Source of the DNA: Sulfurimonas sp.
GTDB taxonomy: Bacteria; Campylobacterota; Campylobacteria; Campylobacterales; Sulfurimonadaceae
DNA: 64,000 bases
Reading direction: 5' to 3'
NCBI RefSeq assembly: GCF_028694895.1
Contig: NZ_JAQVKA010000001.1
Coordinates: 1 to 64,000, forward strand
Below are positions 40,464-51,142 of this stretch, piece by piece. A model generated the notes under the pieces. That model saw only the letters and a program-made list of their open reading frames with translations. It had not been told where the DNA came from and did no database searches. Every line of letters starts with the position of its first letter. Positions within the stretch are counted from its first letter, which is position 1. The position numbers and the translations under genes were made by a program.

Positions 40464-41300
40464 CTACTTCACTTCTCGTACAATTTGAATATCTGCGTTT
40501 CCTCTTAATCTTGCAAAGTAGTCACTTAAAACTTGCTCTCTTTTTTGACCCATAAGAGTGTTACTTAGTTGGTTTTTTACATCCTCATAGCTACCAATAT
40601 GCGATTTTTTAGCCTCTTGGAGGTAAAAGCTCACATGCCCACCTTGTTGGTCCATAACTACAGGTGTAAAATTTTTATCTTCTGTTTTCTCAAGTAGCTT
40701 TGCAAGTTCTGGAGATATTTTATCATATGGAAGTTCTCTCTCTTCTACCTTTACCTCATCAGAGATAAACATAGGAGTTGTTATCTTCTTTCTAAGTGCC
40801 TCTTCATTTGGTGAAGAGTAAATGATAACTTTAAAAGATTTTGGACGTGAAAACTCATCTTTGTGAAGCTCATAATACTCCTTCATCTCTTCTTCATCAG
40901 GCATGCTCATTGAAGAGTATGCGATTGCTGAGTAGAGTTTTTGAGAGAGAAGTTTCTCTCTAGTTTTTTCTTTAAACTCTTCAGAAGTTAGCCCATTTGA
41001 CTCGCGAACTGCATCATAAAATGCATCTATACTCAAGTTGTTTGCAGCTGCAACTTTTTTAATATCATCATAAATTTCACTACTAGTTACTGTTATTTTT
41101 CTCTCTTGTATTTCAGCCGCTTCTAGCTTTTTTCTTATCAAAATATCTGTTGCCATTGTTGCGTTTACTTTTGATAGGTGCATCTCATCTTTAACATCAC
41201 GAATTGTAATAGCTTCGCCTTTTACAACAACGCTAACCCCATTAATCATCTCTGCACTAAGCATCGCGCCTAAGAGAAGCGCTAATATTATTTTATACAT
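40464..41300 (-). CDS. Periplasmic SurA/PEB4-like peptidyl-prolyl isomerase/chaperone
   Basis: Signal peptide, INGVSVVVKGEAITIRDVKDEMHL, SurA-N-like helical region. Confidence 0.75.
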   Translation of the reverse strand: MYKIILALLLGAMLSAEMINGVSVVVKGEAITIRDVKDEMHLSKVNATMATDILIRKKLEAAEIQERKITVTSSEIYDDIKKVAAANNLSIDAFYDAVRESNGLTSEEFKEKTREKLLSQKLYSAIAYSSMSMPDEEEMKEYYELHKDEFSRPKSFKVIIYSSPNEEALRKKITTPMFISDEVKVEERELPYDKISPELAKLLEKTEDKNFTPVVMDQQGGHVSFYLQEAKKSHIGSYEDVKNQLSNTLMGQKREQVLSDYFARLRGNADIQIVREVK

Positions 41301-41392
41301 TCAAAATCCTCTAAAATTTAAGATAAGTATTTTACCCGCTTTTAACAAATGATACCCTAAAATTCGACAACTATTTTACAAAGGCTTTTTTT

Positions 41393-42781
41393 ATGATTGT
41401 CACTCGTTTTGCTCCAAGTCCTACGGGATATTTACATATAGGCGGTTTAAGAACGGCGCTTTTTTCATATCTTTGGGCTAGAAAAAACGGTGGCAAATTT
41501 CTTCTTCGCATAGAAGATACAGATAAGGCAAGAAACTCTCAAGAAGCCGCAGAGGCTATTGTAAAAGCTTTTCATTGGCTGGGTTTAGAGCATGATGGCG
41601 AAATCACTTATCAGTCACAAAGAGATGATATCTATGCAGTCTATGTAAAACAACTTCTTGATGAGGGCAAAGCGTATAGATGCTACATGTCAAGAGAGGA
41701 GTTAGATGCTCTTAGAGAGACTCAGATGGCAAACAAAGAGCGAACAAAGTACGATGGCAAATATCGTGATTTTGAAGGCACGCCACCTGAGGGCGTAGAG
41801 AGTGTTATCCGCATAAAAGCTCCACTAAGTGGTGAGATTATTGTAAGAGATGGCGTAAAAGGTGATGTTGTCTTTAGAGCTGAAGATATCTTAGATGATT
41901 TTGTAATCGCTAGAGCTGATGGCTCGCCTACATATAACTTTGTTGTGGCGATTGATGATCATCTTATGGGGGTAAATGAGGTAATCCGTGGGGATGACCA
42001 CCTCTCAAACACGCCAAAGCAGATAATTATTTATGAAGCGCTCGGATTTGATGTTCCAAAGTTCTATCATGTTCCTATGATTCATAATTCAGAGGGCAAA
42101 AAACTCTCTAAGCGAGATGGCGCGACTGATGTTATGGCGTATAAAGAGATGGGCTACACTCCAGCTGCACTACTAAACTTTTTAGTTCGTTTGGGATGGA
42201 GTAATGGAGATCAAGAGATATTTTCAATGGATGAGATGAAAGAGCTTTTTAACCCAAAAAATATAAATCGCTCAGCATCTATCTACAACACTGAAAAGCT
42301 TGATTGGCTAAACTCACACTACATCAAAAACACTCCAAATCAAGAGTTGGCAAAGATGTTAGAAGCGTATGATATAACTATAGCTTCTCATGATAAAAAA
42401 GAGATTTTGCTTGACGCTGTAAAAGAGAGAGCAAAGACTCTTAAAGAGATGGCACTTCTTGTAAGCGAGATGATTAATCCTCCAGCATCTTATGATGAAA
42501 AAGCACTTGAGAAGGCATTTAAAGGCGAAGCTGTTGAAGTTTTAAACAACTTTGTAGCAAAACTCTCTTCATCAAAAGAGCTCCATCTTCCAAGTGAGTA
42601 TCATCATGTTATGCAAGAAGTAGTTGATGAAATGGGTGTTGGATTTGGAAAAATTGGACAGCCACTAAGAGTTGCTCTGCTTGGAAAGATGAGCGGTCCA
42701 GGGCTTGATAGCGTTATGGCGGTTATCGGAGTTGATGAGACTATCAAGCGAGTAAAGAGCACTTTAGCCCTTATAAAATGA
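41393..42781 (+). CDS. gltX: Glutamyl-tRNA synthetase
   Basis: VTRFAPSPTGYLHIGGLRTALFSYL and KLSKRDGATDV. Confidence 0.97.
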   Translation: MIVTRFAPSPTGYLHIGGLRTALFSYLWARKNGGKFLLRIEDTDKARNSQEAAEAIVKAFHWLGLEHDGEITYQSQRDDIYAVYVKQLLDEGKAYRCYMSREELDALRETQMANKERTKYDGKYRDFEGTPPEGVESVIRIKAPLSGEIIVRDGVKGDVVFRAEDILDDFVIARADGSPTYNFVVAIDDHLMGVNEVIRGDDHLSNTPKQIIIYEALGFDVPKFYHVPMIHNSEGKKLSKRDGATDVMAYKEMGYTPAALLNFLVRLGWSNGDQEIFSMDEMKELFNPKNINRSASIYNTEKLDWLNSHYIKNTPNQELAKMLEAYDITIASHDKKEILLDAVKERAKTLKEMALLVSEMINPPASYDEKALEKAFKGEAVEVLNNFVAKLSSSKELHLPSEYHHVMQEVVDEMGVGFGKIGQPLRVALLGKMSGPGLDSVMAVIGVDETIKRVKSTLALIK

Positions 42782-43308
42782 GAAGAGTTCTAATACTACA
42801 TGGCTGGGGTGGAAGCGATTTTCCACACTGGCAGAGTTGGATTGCTAGCGAGATAGCAAAAGATTATGGATGTGTTAGTTTTTTAAAGTTTAGCGATACT
42901 CAGCATCCAAAAAAAGATGTTTGGTTAAAAGAGTTAGAACTTGAGATGGATAGATTTCGCCCAGATGTAGTTCTTTGCCACTCTATAGCAAATATACTCT
43001 GGTTTCATCTTTGTAACAAAGTAGAACTATTAGGGATAGAGAAACTTTTTTTAGTAGCTCCTCCGAGTCTTAAATGCGACATTGAAGAGTTGCAGAGCTT
43101 TTTTCCATGTTTGATTCCAAAAAGTCTTTATGCAAAAAAAACTCTACTCATTAGCTCAAACAATGATCCATACATCTCACAAGATGAGGCAAAAAAGCTC
43201 CAAAATGCGCTTGGCATAGATATGAAAGAGTTACGAGGCGCTGGGCACATTAACGCTGATGGCGGTTATGGTGAGTGGCCATGGCTATTACAAGAGATAA
43301 AAAAATAA
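42778..43308 (+). CDS. RBBP9/YdeN-family alpha/beta hydrolase
   Basis: LILHGWGGSDFPHWQSWI, VVLCHSIANILWFH, GAGHINADGGYGEWP. Confidence 0.85.
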   Translation: MRRVLILHGWGGSDFPHWQSWIASEIAKDYGCVSFLKFSDTQHPKKDVWLKELELEMDRFRPDVVLCHSIANILWFHLCNKVELLGIEKLFLVAPPSLKCDIEELQSFFPCLIPKSLYAKKTLLISSNNDPYISQDEAKKLQNALGIDMKELRGAGHINADGGYGEWPWLLQEIKK

Positions 43309-43324
43309 AACAAAAAAGAAGAAA

Positions 43325-45160
43325 ATGATACAGTTAATAAACATTACCAAAAACTTTGGAAAACAAGATCTATTTAGCGGACTTAGCTTTAAGTTAAATC
43401 CAGGAAACAAAATGGGCTTAGTTGGTAGAAATGGAAGTGGAAAATCAACACTTTTCAAGATAATTTTGGGCGAAGAGACTCCTGATAGCGGAGAGGTAAT
43501 CATCCCAAAAGGATACAAGATAGGAACACTTAAACAGTATCTTGTCTTCACAGAGTCCACACTTAGAGAAGAGGCAGCACTTGCTCTTGAAGAGGATATG
43601 AAGTATGATGTTTATAGAGTTGAGAGGATTCTTTTTGGTTTAGGTTTTACGCAAGATGATTTGGAAAAAGATCCACTCTCATTCTCAGGTGGTTATCAAA
43701 TCCGTATAAATCTTGCAAAACTACTTGTAACAGAGCCAAATCTACTACTCCTAGATGAGCCCACAAACTACCTTGACATCCTCTCGCTTAGATGGTTAAA
43801 GAGCTTTTTAAAAGCATTTCAGGGCGAGGTTATCCTAATCACTCACGATAGAGATTTTATGGACGCTGTTACAACTCATACTATGGGAATTGTGCGCAGA
43901 AACTTAAGAGTTATCGCTGGAGATACGCATAAGTATTATGAGCAACTAAAATCAAGTGATGAGCTTCATGAGAAGCAAAAAATCTCACAAGATAAAAAAG
44001 TAAAAGAGCTAGAAGATTTTATCGCAAGAAACAAAGCGCGCGCTTCAACTGCAGCTCTTGCTCAATCAAAAGTAAAACAGCTCGAGAAGATGGACTTGCT
44101 TGAAGATTTGGGTTATGACTCCACTCTAAGCTTTAACTTTAACTACAAAGACACTCCAGCAAAAGTTCTGCTTGAAGTTAAAAATCTAAGTTTTGGTTAC
44201 ACAGAGGACAACATACTCTTTAAAAACATCTCTTTTGTGCTTGAAAAAGGTCAAAGACTTGGCATAATCGGTAAAAACGGAAAGGGTAAATCAACCCTTT
44301 TAAATACAATTGCAGGTGAGTTAAAACCTCTAAGTGGAGAGGTTCACATGCACCCAAGCACTGCATTTGCACACTTTGGTCAAACAAACATAGCAAGACT
44401 TCATCCAAACAGCAACGTTATGGATGAGATTCACTCAGCAAACACAAAGCTCTCCGCACAAACTATCAGAGGTATCTGTGGCTCGATGATGTTTAGCGGA
44501 GATAGCGCTGAGAAAAAAGTATCTCTTCTCTCTGGTGGGGAAAAGAGTCGTGTAATGCTAGGTCAGATTTTAGCCCGTGATGTAAACTTGCTATTTTTGG
44601 ATGAGCCTACTAACCACTTGGATATGGATTCTATTGAAGCCCTAACGGTTGCGATTGGAGAGTTTGAAGGCTCACTCATCATTGTCACGCACTCTGAAGA
44701 GTTGCTCCGCCGTACATGTGATAGACTAATCGTCTTTACAAGAAATGGGGCAGAACTCTTTGATGGCGGATATGACCTCTTCTTAGAAAAAATGGGTTGG
44801 GAAGATGAAGAGGATGATAGCTCCTCAAAACCAAAAGCGAAAAATAGCTCAAAAGATAACAAAAAGACAAAAGCTGATTTGATAAAAACAAAGAGCAAAC
44901 TAACAACGCCTATAAGTAAAAAGATAATAAAACTAGAAGAGAGTATAATTAAATCAGAAGCAACGCTAGCTTCTCATCAAAAAAAGCTTCTTGAAGGCTC
45001 TACTAGCGGAGATAGTTTTAAAATCATAGAGTACTCAAAGCTCGTAAGCATGGAGCAAAAAGAGGTTGAGAAGATGTTTGAACTCTTAGAGATTTTGCAA
45101 AATGAATTTGATGAAATAACAACTGATTTTGATAAAAAAATAGCAGAGCTTGGTGATTAA
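43325..45160 (+). CDS. ABC-F family ATPase
   Basis: Two ATPase domains: GLVGRNGSGKSTLFKII / LSFSGGYQIRINLAKLL / LLLDEPTNYLD and GIIGKNGKGKSTLL / LSGGEKSRVMLGQ / LFLDEPTNHLD. Confidence 0.93.
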   Translation: MIQLINITKNFGKQDLFSGLSFKLNPGNKMGLVGRNGSGKSTLFKIILGEETPDSGEVIIPKGYKIGTLKQYLVFTESTLREEAALALEEDMKYDVYRVERILFGLGFTQDDLEKDPLSFSGGYQIRINLAKLLVTEPNLLLLDEPTNYLDILSLRWLKSFLKAFQGEVILITHDRDFMDAVTTHTMGIVRRNLRVIAGDTHKYYEQLKSSDELHEKQKISQDKKVKELEDFIARNKARASTAALAQSKVKQLEKMDLLEDLGYDSTLSFNFNYKDTPAKVLLEVKNLSFGYTEDNILFKNISFVLEKGQRLGIIGKNGKGKSTLLNTIAGELKPLSGEVHMHPSTAFAHFGQTNIARLHPNSNVMDEIHSANTKLSAQTIRGICGSMMFSGDSAEKKVSLLSGGEKSRVMLGQILARDVNLLFLDEPTNHLDMDSIEALTVAIGEFEGSLIIVTHSEELLRRTCDRLIVFTRNGAELFDGGYDLFLEKMGWEDEEDDSSSKPKAKNSSKDNKKTKADLIKTKSKLTTPISKKIIKLEESIIKSEATLASHQKKLLEGSTSGDSFKIIEYSKLVSMEQKEVEKMFELLEILQNEFDEITTDFDKKIAELGD

Positions 45161-45182
45161 CCTAAATTAAGGGTGTAAAAAC

Positions 45183-47111
45183 ATGGAAATATTTTGTAAG
45201 TTATATACTACTATGCAAAAAAGAGCTAGTCGCAACAATATAATTGCCTTGTTGGTTCTTTTGCTCTCGATAATACTCGCGGTTATTATTTGGTATGCAT
45301 CGAAGAATTATCATGACTCTTTATCTCAAAAAAGATTTGAGAGTGCTGCGGATGAGCATGTTTACAAAATAGAAAAGCATATGCTAACTTATGAGAGTGT
45401 TTTAAAAAGTGGAGCTGCTTTTTTTTATGGAAGTGAGCATATAAAACATAAAGAGTGGCATGATTTTATAAACGCAATAGATATATATAACAATTATCCT
45501 GGTGCTTATGGTGTTGGTATTGCTATGATGATTGCTCCTGAAGAAGTATCTCTTGTAGAGAAAAATATGAAAGAAGATGGGTTTGAATCATTTGCAATAA
45601 CTCCTTCTGGTAAACGAGATATTTACAGCTCAATTCTCTACTTAGAGCCTACAGATAAACGTAATCTAACTGCAATTGGTTACGATATGTACTCTGAGCC
45701 CGTGCGCCGTTTTGCAATGGACAAAGCCGCAGATAGCGCAAAAATATCAATCTCTGCAAAGGTTAGATTAGTTCAAGAGACTGAGCAAGATGCACAGCAT
45801 GGCATATTAATGTATATGCCACTTTATAAAAAAGGTGCAAAGATAGATAGCATAGAACAGAGGCGAGAAGCACTATTAGGTTTTGTTTACAGTCCTTTTC
45901 GTATGAACGAGCTTATGCAAAGTATAAATTTAGACAACTCTCTTTTAAACTTTGAAATCTATGATGATAAGAGCATGACTGAAGCCAACCTACTTTACAA
46001 ATCACCTAAATCAGACTCTTATAACACAAAATATAAAATACAAAAAACAGTTACTGTAAACAACAAAACATGGTATATCAACATATGTGGTACAAAAAAG
46101 TTTCAAGACTCTGCAAACACATTCTTTCCTCTACTTATTACATCAGCTGGTTTATTAGTGCAATTTCTTTTACTATTTGTTATTTTGATACTTATTAAAA
46201 ATAGACATATGTTAAAGCTTCAGGCAAATGAACTCTCTAAGCTCTCTCAAGCCCTTGAGCAAAGCCCAAATTGCGTGGTAATTACTGATTTAGATGGAAA
46301 TATCGAATATATAAATAGTAGATTTTTAGCCTTAACGGGATATAAGAAGGATGAAGTGATTGGTGAAAATCCACGATTTTTACAATCTGGAAAAACAGAT
46401 CCTAAATTATATATAGAGATGTGGGAAAATCTTCTTGATGGAAAAATATGGCAAGGAGAGTTTATTAACAAGACAAAAAAAGACGAAGAATATATAGAGA
46501 GCGTAAATGCTGCACCTATTTTTCAAGCTGATGGAACAATCTCTCATTACATGGCGATAAAAGAGGATATTACAGAAAAAAAGCGCATACAAGCACAAGT
46601 CCAATATCTAGCAAATTTTGATTCTCTTACAGGACTTCCTAACAGATTTCAACTATATGAACATATGAAATATATCATAGGTATATCTGAGCGAAATAAT
46701 GAGAATTTTAGTGTTATATTTTTGGATCTCGACTATTTTAAAGAGATTAATGATAACTTAGGCCATGATGCTGGGGATGCTCTTCTTGTAGAACTCTCAA
46801 ATCGTTTTGCATCAACTCTACGTAATGCAGATATGGTCTCACGTGTGGGTGGCGATGAATTTATTTTTATCTTACCAAATACTGGTGCAGCTGGAGCTAT
46901 GCATCTTGCAGAAAAACTTCTTAAAATTACTAATACTCCACATATATATAATGGGAATGAACTTCTTGTATCTGCCTCTATCGGTATAGCTATATACCCA
47001 ACAGATGGCTCAGATCAACAGAGTCTCTTTAAAAATGCAGATACTGCTATGTATGAAGCAAAACAATCAGGGCGAAATAGATACGTTTTCTTTTCAAAAG
47101 ATTTACACTAA
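45183..47111 (+). CDS. CHASE-PAS-GGDEF diguanylate cyclase
   Basis: N-terminal TM and CHASE-like sensor, PAS (CVVITDLDGNIEYINSRFLALTGYKKDEVIGENPRFLQSG), GGDEF with intact RVGGDEF and I-site RNAD five residues upstream. Confidence 0.92.
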   Translation: MEIFCKLYTTMQKRASRNNIIALLVLLLSIILAVIIWYASKNYHDSLSQKRFESAADEHVYKIEKHMLTYESVLKSGAAFFYGSEHIKHKEWHDFINAIDIYNNYPGAYGVGIAMMIAPEEVSLVEKNMKEDGFESFAITPSGKRDIYSSILYLEPTDKRNLTAIGYDMYSEPVRRFAMDKAADSAKISISAKVRLVQETEQDAQHGILMYMPLYKKGAKIDSIEQRREALLGFVYSPFRMNELMQSINLDNSLLNFEIYDDKSMTEANLLYKSPKSDSYNTKYKIQKTVTVNNKTWYINICGTKKFQDSANTFFPLLITSAGLLVQFLLLFVILILIKNRHMLKLQANELSKLSQALEQSPNCVVITDLDGNIEYINSRFLALTGYKKDEVIGENPRFLQSGKTDPKLYIEMWENLLDGKIWQGEFINKTKKDEEYIESVNAAPIFQADGTISHYMAIKEDITEKKRIQAQVQYLANFDSLTGLPNRFQLYEHMKYIIGISERNNENFSVIFLDLDYFKEINDNLGHDAGDALLVELSNRFASTLRNADMVSRVGGDEFIFILPNTGAAGAMHLAEKLLKITNTPHIYNGNELLVSASIGIAIYPTDGSDQQSLFKNADTAMYEAKQSGRNRYVFFSKDLH

Positions 47112-47920
47112 CCATCGATTCTTTTTATAAAGCTCTTAATCTCTTCACCCTCTTTTTGGATAATTTGACTAAGGGTATAGGTGATTTCTGATATACCCTC
47201 TCTTATGCAGATTTGATTTAATTTATTCATCATTACCTTTGCACCTTGAGGGGTCTCGGCAAGGTATATAAGTAAAAACGAGTCTTCATCCCATCTGATT
47301 AGCATATCATCTTGTCGAATTATACTTTTTAGATTTGCCACAAAATCTTTAAGCAAATTTGCATCACCTAGATTAGTTTTTATAAGAATTGCGCTTATTA
47401 TTTTTTTATTTAAGAGCGCTACATCTTGATAACTTTGAGCGATTTGTAAAAAATAAGCCTTAGCATAAGCTCCACTTTTTGCATCAATATTTGCATTATT
47501 CTCAATCATGATACGCTTAATTAGCGTTTGTGTGATATCACTAAAGAGAGCAATAACATAATCTTGTGTTTTATTTATCTCTACAGAAAAAGCGTATGGC
47601 TCATAGCTAGGTGTTATCATGCTTACAACCCTATCAATCTCTTCTAGCTCTAAAATAGCATCATACCAAGGAGCTTTGTTTTGAATCTTCTGGGAGTGAA
47701 AATAAGATGGATGTGGAACAAAGTTATGAACAAATGGACCGAATTCCTCTTCATACTGCTCAACTGAAGAGACTCCAAAGAACTTCTTTAGAGCACTGTT
47801 CATCAGAACTATCTTGTTGTCTTTGAAAATAACAATCAAATCTTTTTGCATATCTGTAATGCTCTTTATGATAGCTAGGCTAGTATCTTCACTCAAAAGT
47901 AATCCTTTAGTTCCACTCAT
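47108..47920 (-). CDS. PAS + degenerate GGDEF protein (DEDSF) with preserved RxxD I-site
   Basis: RQDDMLIRWDEDSFLLIYL aligns residue-for-residue with RNADMVSRVGGDEFIFILP of the neighbouring cyclase. Confidence 0.75.
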   Translation of the reverse strand: MSGTKGLLLSEDTSLAIIKSITDMQKDLIVIFKDNKIVLMNSALKKFFGVSSVEQYEEEFGPFVHNFVPHPSYFHSQKIQNKAPWYDAILELEEIDRVVSMITPSYEPYAFSVEINKTQDYVIALFSDITQTLIKRIMIENNANIDAKSGAYAKAYFLQIAQSYQDVALLNKKIISAILIKTNLGDANLLKDFVANLKSIIRQDDMLIRWDEDSFLLIYLAETPQGAKVMMNKLNQICIREGISEITYTLSQIIQKEGEEIKSFIKRIDG

Positions 47921-48419
47921 CTATTTTACCAAAAATCTCCATCTGCGTCATGTAGAGTCGTACATCAAACTCTATCTGATGATAAGATGGCTGCATATGA
48001 AGGCACAAACTATAAAACGCTTTGTTATGCTCTTTTTGTTTAAAATGCGCTAGTTCATGCACGACTATCATCTCCAAAAATTCCTCAGGCACACTCTTAA
48101 ACATAGAAGCTATACGAATCTCGTTTTTACTTTTAAGTTTTGAGCCTTGAACTCTTGAGATGAAGTGATGCGTACCCAAAGCGTTATGGATAACACTTAT
48201 CTTGCCATCATAAAGCGCTTTACTGAGAGTTGGGGCATTTTTCATATGAGTCTGTTTTAACTCATTTACATAGCTAAAGAGTGCTTTATCTGTTTTCATA
48301 CTGTGTGAGAGAGAGTATTTACTCTTGAGATGAAGTGCTAACTTATCCTCTTTGATAAGAGATAGCACTTGATTTTTTACATTTTGAGAATAGTTTTGTA
48401 TATACTTTAAAGAATCCAA
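47907..48419 (-). CDS. YgjP/DUF45-like zinc metallopeptidase
   Basis: VVHELAHFKQKEHNKAFYSLC. Confidence 0.85.
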   Translation of the reverse strand: MDSLKYIQNYSQNVKNQVLSLIKEDKLALHLKSKYSLSHSMKTDKALFSYVNELKQTHMKNAPTLSKALYDGKISVIHNALGTHHFISRVQGSKLKSKNEIRIASMFKSVPEEFLEMIVVHELAHFKQKEHNKAFYSLCLHMQPSYHQIEFDVRLYMTQMEIFGKIDEWN

Positions 48420-49780
48420 ACTGAGAACTTTTTACCTTTGATTTTTCCACTCTTTAACTTATCATGAGCCTCATCTATCTTAGAGGCTTCTATGGCTACA
48501 TAACTCTGTCTATCATAGATATCTATCTTTCCGATTGAATCTCCACCAAGCCCTGCTTCGCCCGTTAGTGCACCTAAAATATCTCCAGCACGAACTTTAT
48601 CTTTTTTACCACCCTCGATTACAAGAGTAATGTTTTGAGGCTTCATCATAAAACCACTAACACTCTTTAGTGTTTTGCTTGACTCAAAGATACGACTGTC
48701 GTTTTTATACTCTTGTATTTTTTCTTCTTCATACGCGCTATAAAGCGTAAATGCCAATCCTTCTGCTCCAGCTCTTGCTGTTCTGCCTATACGGTGAGTG
48801 TAAGTCTCAAGCGAGTGAGGCAGGTCATAGTTTATAACCATAGAGAGCTCTTTTATATCAAGACCACGCGCTGCCACATCTGTTGCTACTAACACTGGAC
48901 AGCTTTTGTTTGCAAACTGAACTAACACATCGTTTCTATCGTACTGTTCTAAATCGCCATGGATTGCAAGTGCGTCAATCTTACTCTCTTGAAGTCTCTT
49001 AGCTATTTCGTCCACTTCTACTTTTGTGTTAGCAAAGATAATCACATTTTGTGGTTTGAAATTGCTCAGTATATCTATAACAGTTTTGATTTTATCAGAG
49101 TTACCAACCTCATAAAACCGCTCTTCTATCTTGTTGGCGACCTCAGTTGCAGTCGTTTTTACATGTATAGCACTGTTTTGTATAGAAGCACTAATATCCA
49201 AAATCTCATCGGTATAAGTTGCTGAGAAGAGAAGTGTCTGTCTACTCTTTGGTACAAACTCTAAAACCTCATTTATCTCTTCACTAAATCCCATATCAAG
49301 CATTCTATCTGCTTCATCAAGAACAAGCGTATCGACATCTTCAAGAGATAGACTATCTTTTTTAAGATGCTTTAAAATCCGCCCAGGAGTACCAACTATG
49401 ATATGCGCACCATGTCTGAGTGAGCCTAGTTGTGGGCCAAATGCAACGCCTCCGCATAGTGTGAGTATCTTTATATTATGTGAAAATTTAGCAAGCATTC
49501 TCAATTCACGAGCCACTTGATCAGAGAGCTCACGAGTTGGGCACAAGATGAGGGATTGAACTCTAAATTTTTTAACTTGAAGTTTATGAAGCAGTCCTAT
49601 TCCAAACGCAGCTGTTTTACCGCTTCCTGTTTTTGCCTGAGCTATTACATCTTTGCCATCAATGATAAAAGGCAGAGCCTGCGCTTGGATGTCACTCATC
49701 TCACTGTAGCCTATCTCATTTAAGTTATGAAGCATCTCTTTAGTTAAGGGTAGGTTTGAGAACTCTTTGTTGTTGTTCAA
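48407..49780 (-). CDS. dbpA: ATP-dependent RNA helicase DbpA (DEAD-box)
   Basis: AKTGSGKTAAFGIG, DEAD box, HRIGRTARAG, C-terminal DbpA RNA-binding domain (RAGDILGALTGEAGLGGDSIGKIDIYDRQSYVAI). Confidence 0.93.
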   Translation of the reverse strand: MNNNKEFSNLPLTKEMLHNLNEIGYSEMSDIQAQALPFIIDGKDVIAQAKTGSGKTAAFGIGLLHKLQVKKFRVQSLILCPTRELSDQVARELRMLAKFSHNIKILTLCGGVAFGPQLGSLRHGAHIIVGTPGRILKHLKKDSLSLEDVDTLVLDEADRMLDMGFSEEINEVLEFVPKSRQTLLFSATYTDEILDISASIQNSAIHVKTTATEVANKIEERFYEVGNSDKIKTVIDILSNFKPQNVIIFANTKVEVDEIAKRLQESKIDALAIHGDLEQYDRNDVLVQFANKSCPVLVATDVAARGLDIKELSMVINYDLPHSLETYTHRIGRTARAGAEGLAFTLYSAYEEEKIQEYKNDSRIFESSKTLKSVSGFMMKPQNITLVIEGGKKDKVRAGDILGALTGEAGLGGDSIGKIDIYDRQSYVAIEASKIDEAHDKLKSGKIKGKKFSVWIL

Positions 49781-49906
49781 TATATCTCCAATATTTTAAT
49801 ATTCATCCTAAAAAAAGATGTTTTATATTAAAAAATCTCACTTTTAAAAAAGTAGATTATAGTATCTTTTTGCTACAATATGCCAACTATTTGGAGAGTA
49901 TTAGAA

Positions 49907-51136
49907 ATGTTTGAAGCCCTTTATGTTGGACTTGGTTTACTTTTTGGAGCTATTGGTATTTGGATTGCAGTTGCAAAGAATCTAAAAAATCAACTAGACC
50001 TTGAGAGAGAAAAATCAGCCGCTTTTTTAAATGAAAACAGCGTTTTAAAAGAGCGTATTAATGGTATAAATGAGAAAAATCAAGAAAAATTGATACTACT
50101 TGAGCAAAACAAAGAGCAGATGAGACTTGAGTTTAAAGAACTTGCTCAAAGTATTTTAGACAATAACTCACAAAAATTCTCACTTCAAAATCAAGAAAAC
50201 CTCTCAAAGATGATAACTCCTATGAGAGAACAATTTAACGAATTTAAAAAACAGATTGATGATGTTTATATAAAAGAAGCAAAAGATCGCTCAATGCTTC
50301 AAGCTGAGATAAAGAGCATCAAAGAGATAAATCATCAGATGAGTCAAGACGCAAAAAACCTCACAAAGGCTCTAAAAGGTGAGAGTAAAAAGCAAGGTGT
50401 CTGGGGCGAGATGGTGCTTGAGAGCGTTCTTGAGCACTCTGGACTTAGAGTTGGCATCGAGTATGAGCGTGAAGTAACACTTGAGCATGAGCATAACCAA
50501 AGTCGTTACCGCCCCGATGTAATCGTACACCTTCCAGATGGTAGAGATATTATCGTTGATGCTAAAACGTCTCTTGTGGCGTATGAACAGTATGCCTCTG
50601 CTGAGGATGATGAGCACAAAGAGAGGTTTATAAATGAGCATATAATCTCTATCAAAAAGCATATAAAAGAGCTGAGCGAGAAGGATTATGCGAACTTAAA
50701 AGGGATAAAAACACTCGATTTTGTCTTTATGTTTGTGCCTATCGAGAGCGCTCTACTTATGGCGATGGAGCATGACAACACTCTCTTTGACCACGCATTT
50801 AAAAAGAGCGTTATTTTAGTTGGACCAACTACTCTTATGGTTTCACTCCGCGCAGTTGAGAACAGCTGGAGATACGAAAAACAGCAAAGAAATGCCCAAG
50901 AGATAGCAAAGAGAGCTGGTATGCTTTTTGATAAATTTTCTGGTTTTATTGAGAGTATTGAAAAACTCGGAAGACAGATAACAACTGTACAAAAAACCTA
51001 TGATGAAACATTCTCAAAGCTTCACTCAGGAAGTGGAAGCATAACAAGCCAGTTTCAAAAGCTCGAAGCTTTGGGTGCGCAAAGTAGTAAAGCATTACCA
51101 AAGTCTCTCACTGATGTTAGTGAAGACGATATTTAA
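49907..51136 (+). CDS. rmuC: DNA recombination protein RmuC
   Basis: N-terminal TM and coiled coil, KQGVWGEMVLESVLEHSGL, RYRPDVIVHLPDGRDIIVDAKTSLVAYE, GPTTLMVSLRAVENSWRYEKQQRNAQEIAKRAG. Confidence 0.92.
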   Translation: MFEALYVGLGLLFGAIGIWIAVAKNLKNQLDLEREKSAAFLNENSVLKERINGINEKNQEKLILLEQNKEQMRLEFKELAQSILDNNSQKFSLQNQENLSKMITPMREQFNEFKKQIDDVYIKEAKDRSMLQAEIKSIKEINHQMSQDAKNLTKALKGESKKQGVWGEMVLESVLEHSGLRVGIEYEREVTLEHEHNQSRYRPDVIVHLPDGRDIIVDAKTSLVAYEQYASAEDDEHKERFINEHIISIKKHIKELSEKDYANLKGIKTLDFVFMFVPIESALLMAMEHDNTLFDHAFKKSVILVGPTTLMVSLRAVENSWRYEKQQRNAQEIAKRAGMLFDKFSGFIESIEKLGRQITTVQKTYDETFSKLHSGSGSITSQFQKLEALGAQSSKALPKSLTDVSEDDI

Positions 51137-51142
51137 AAAAGG

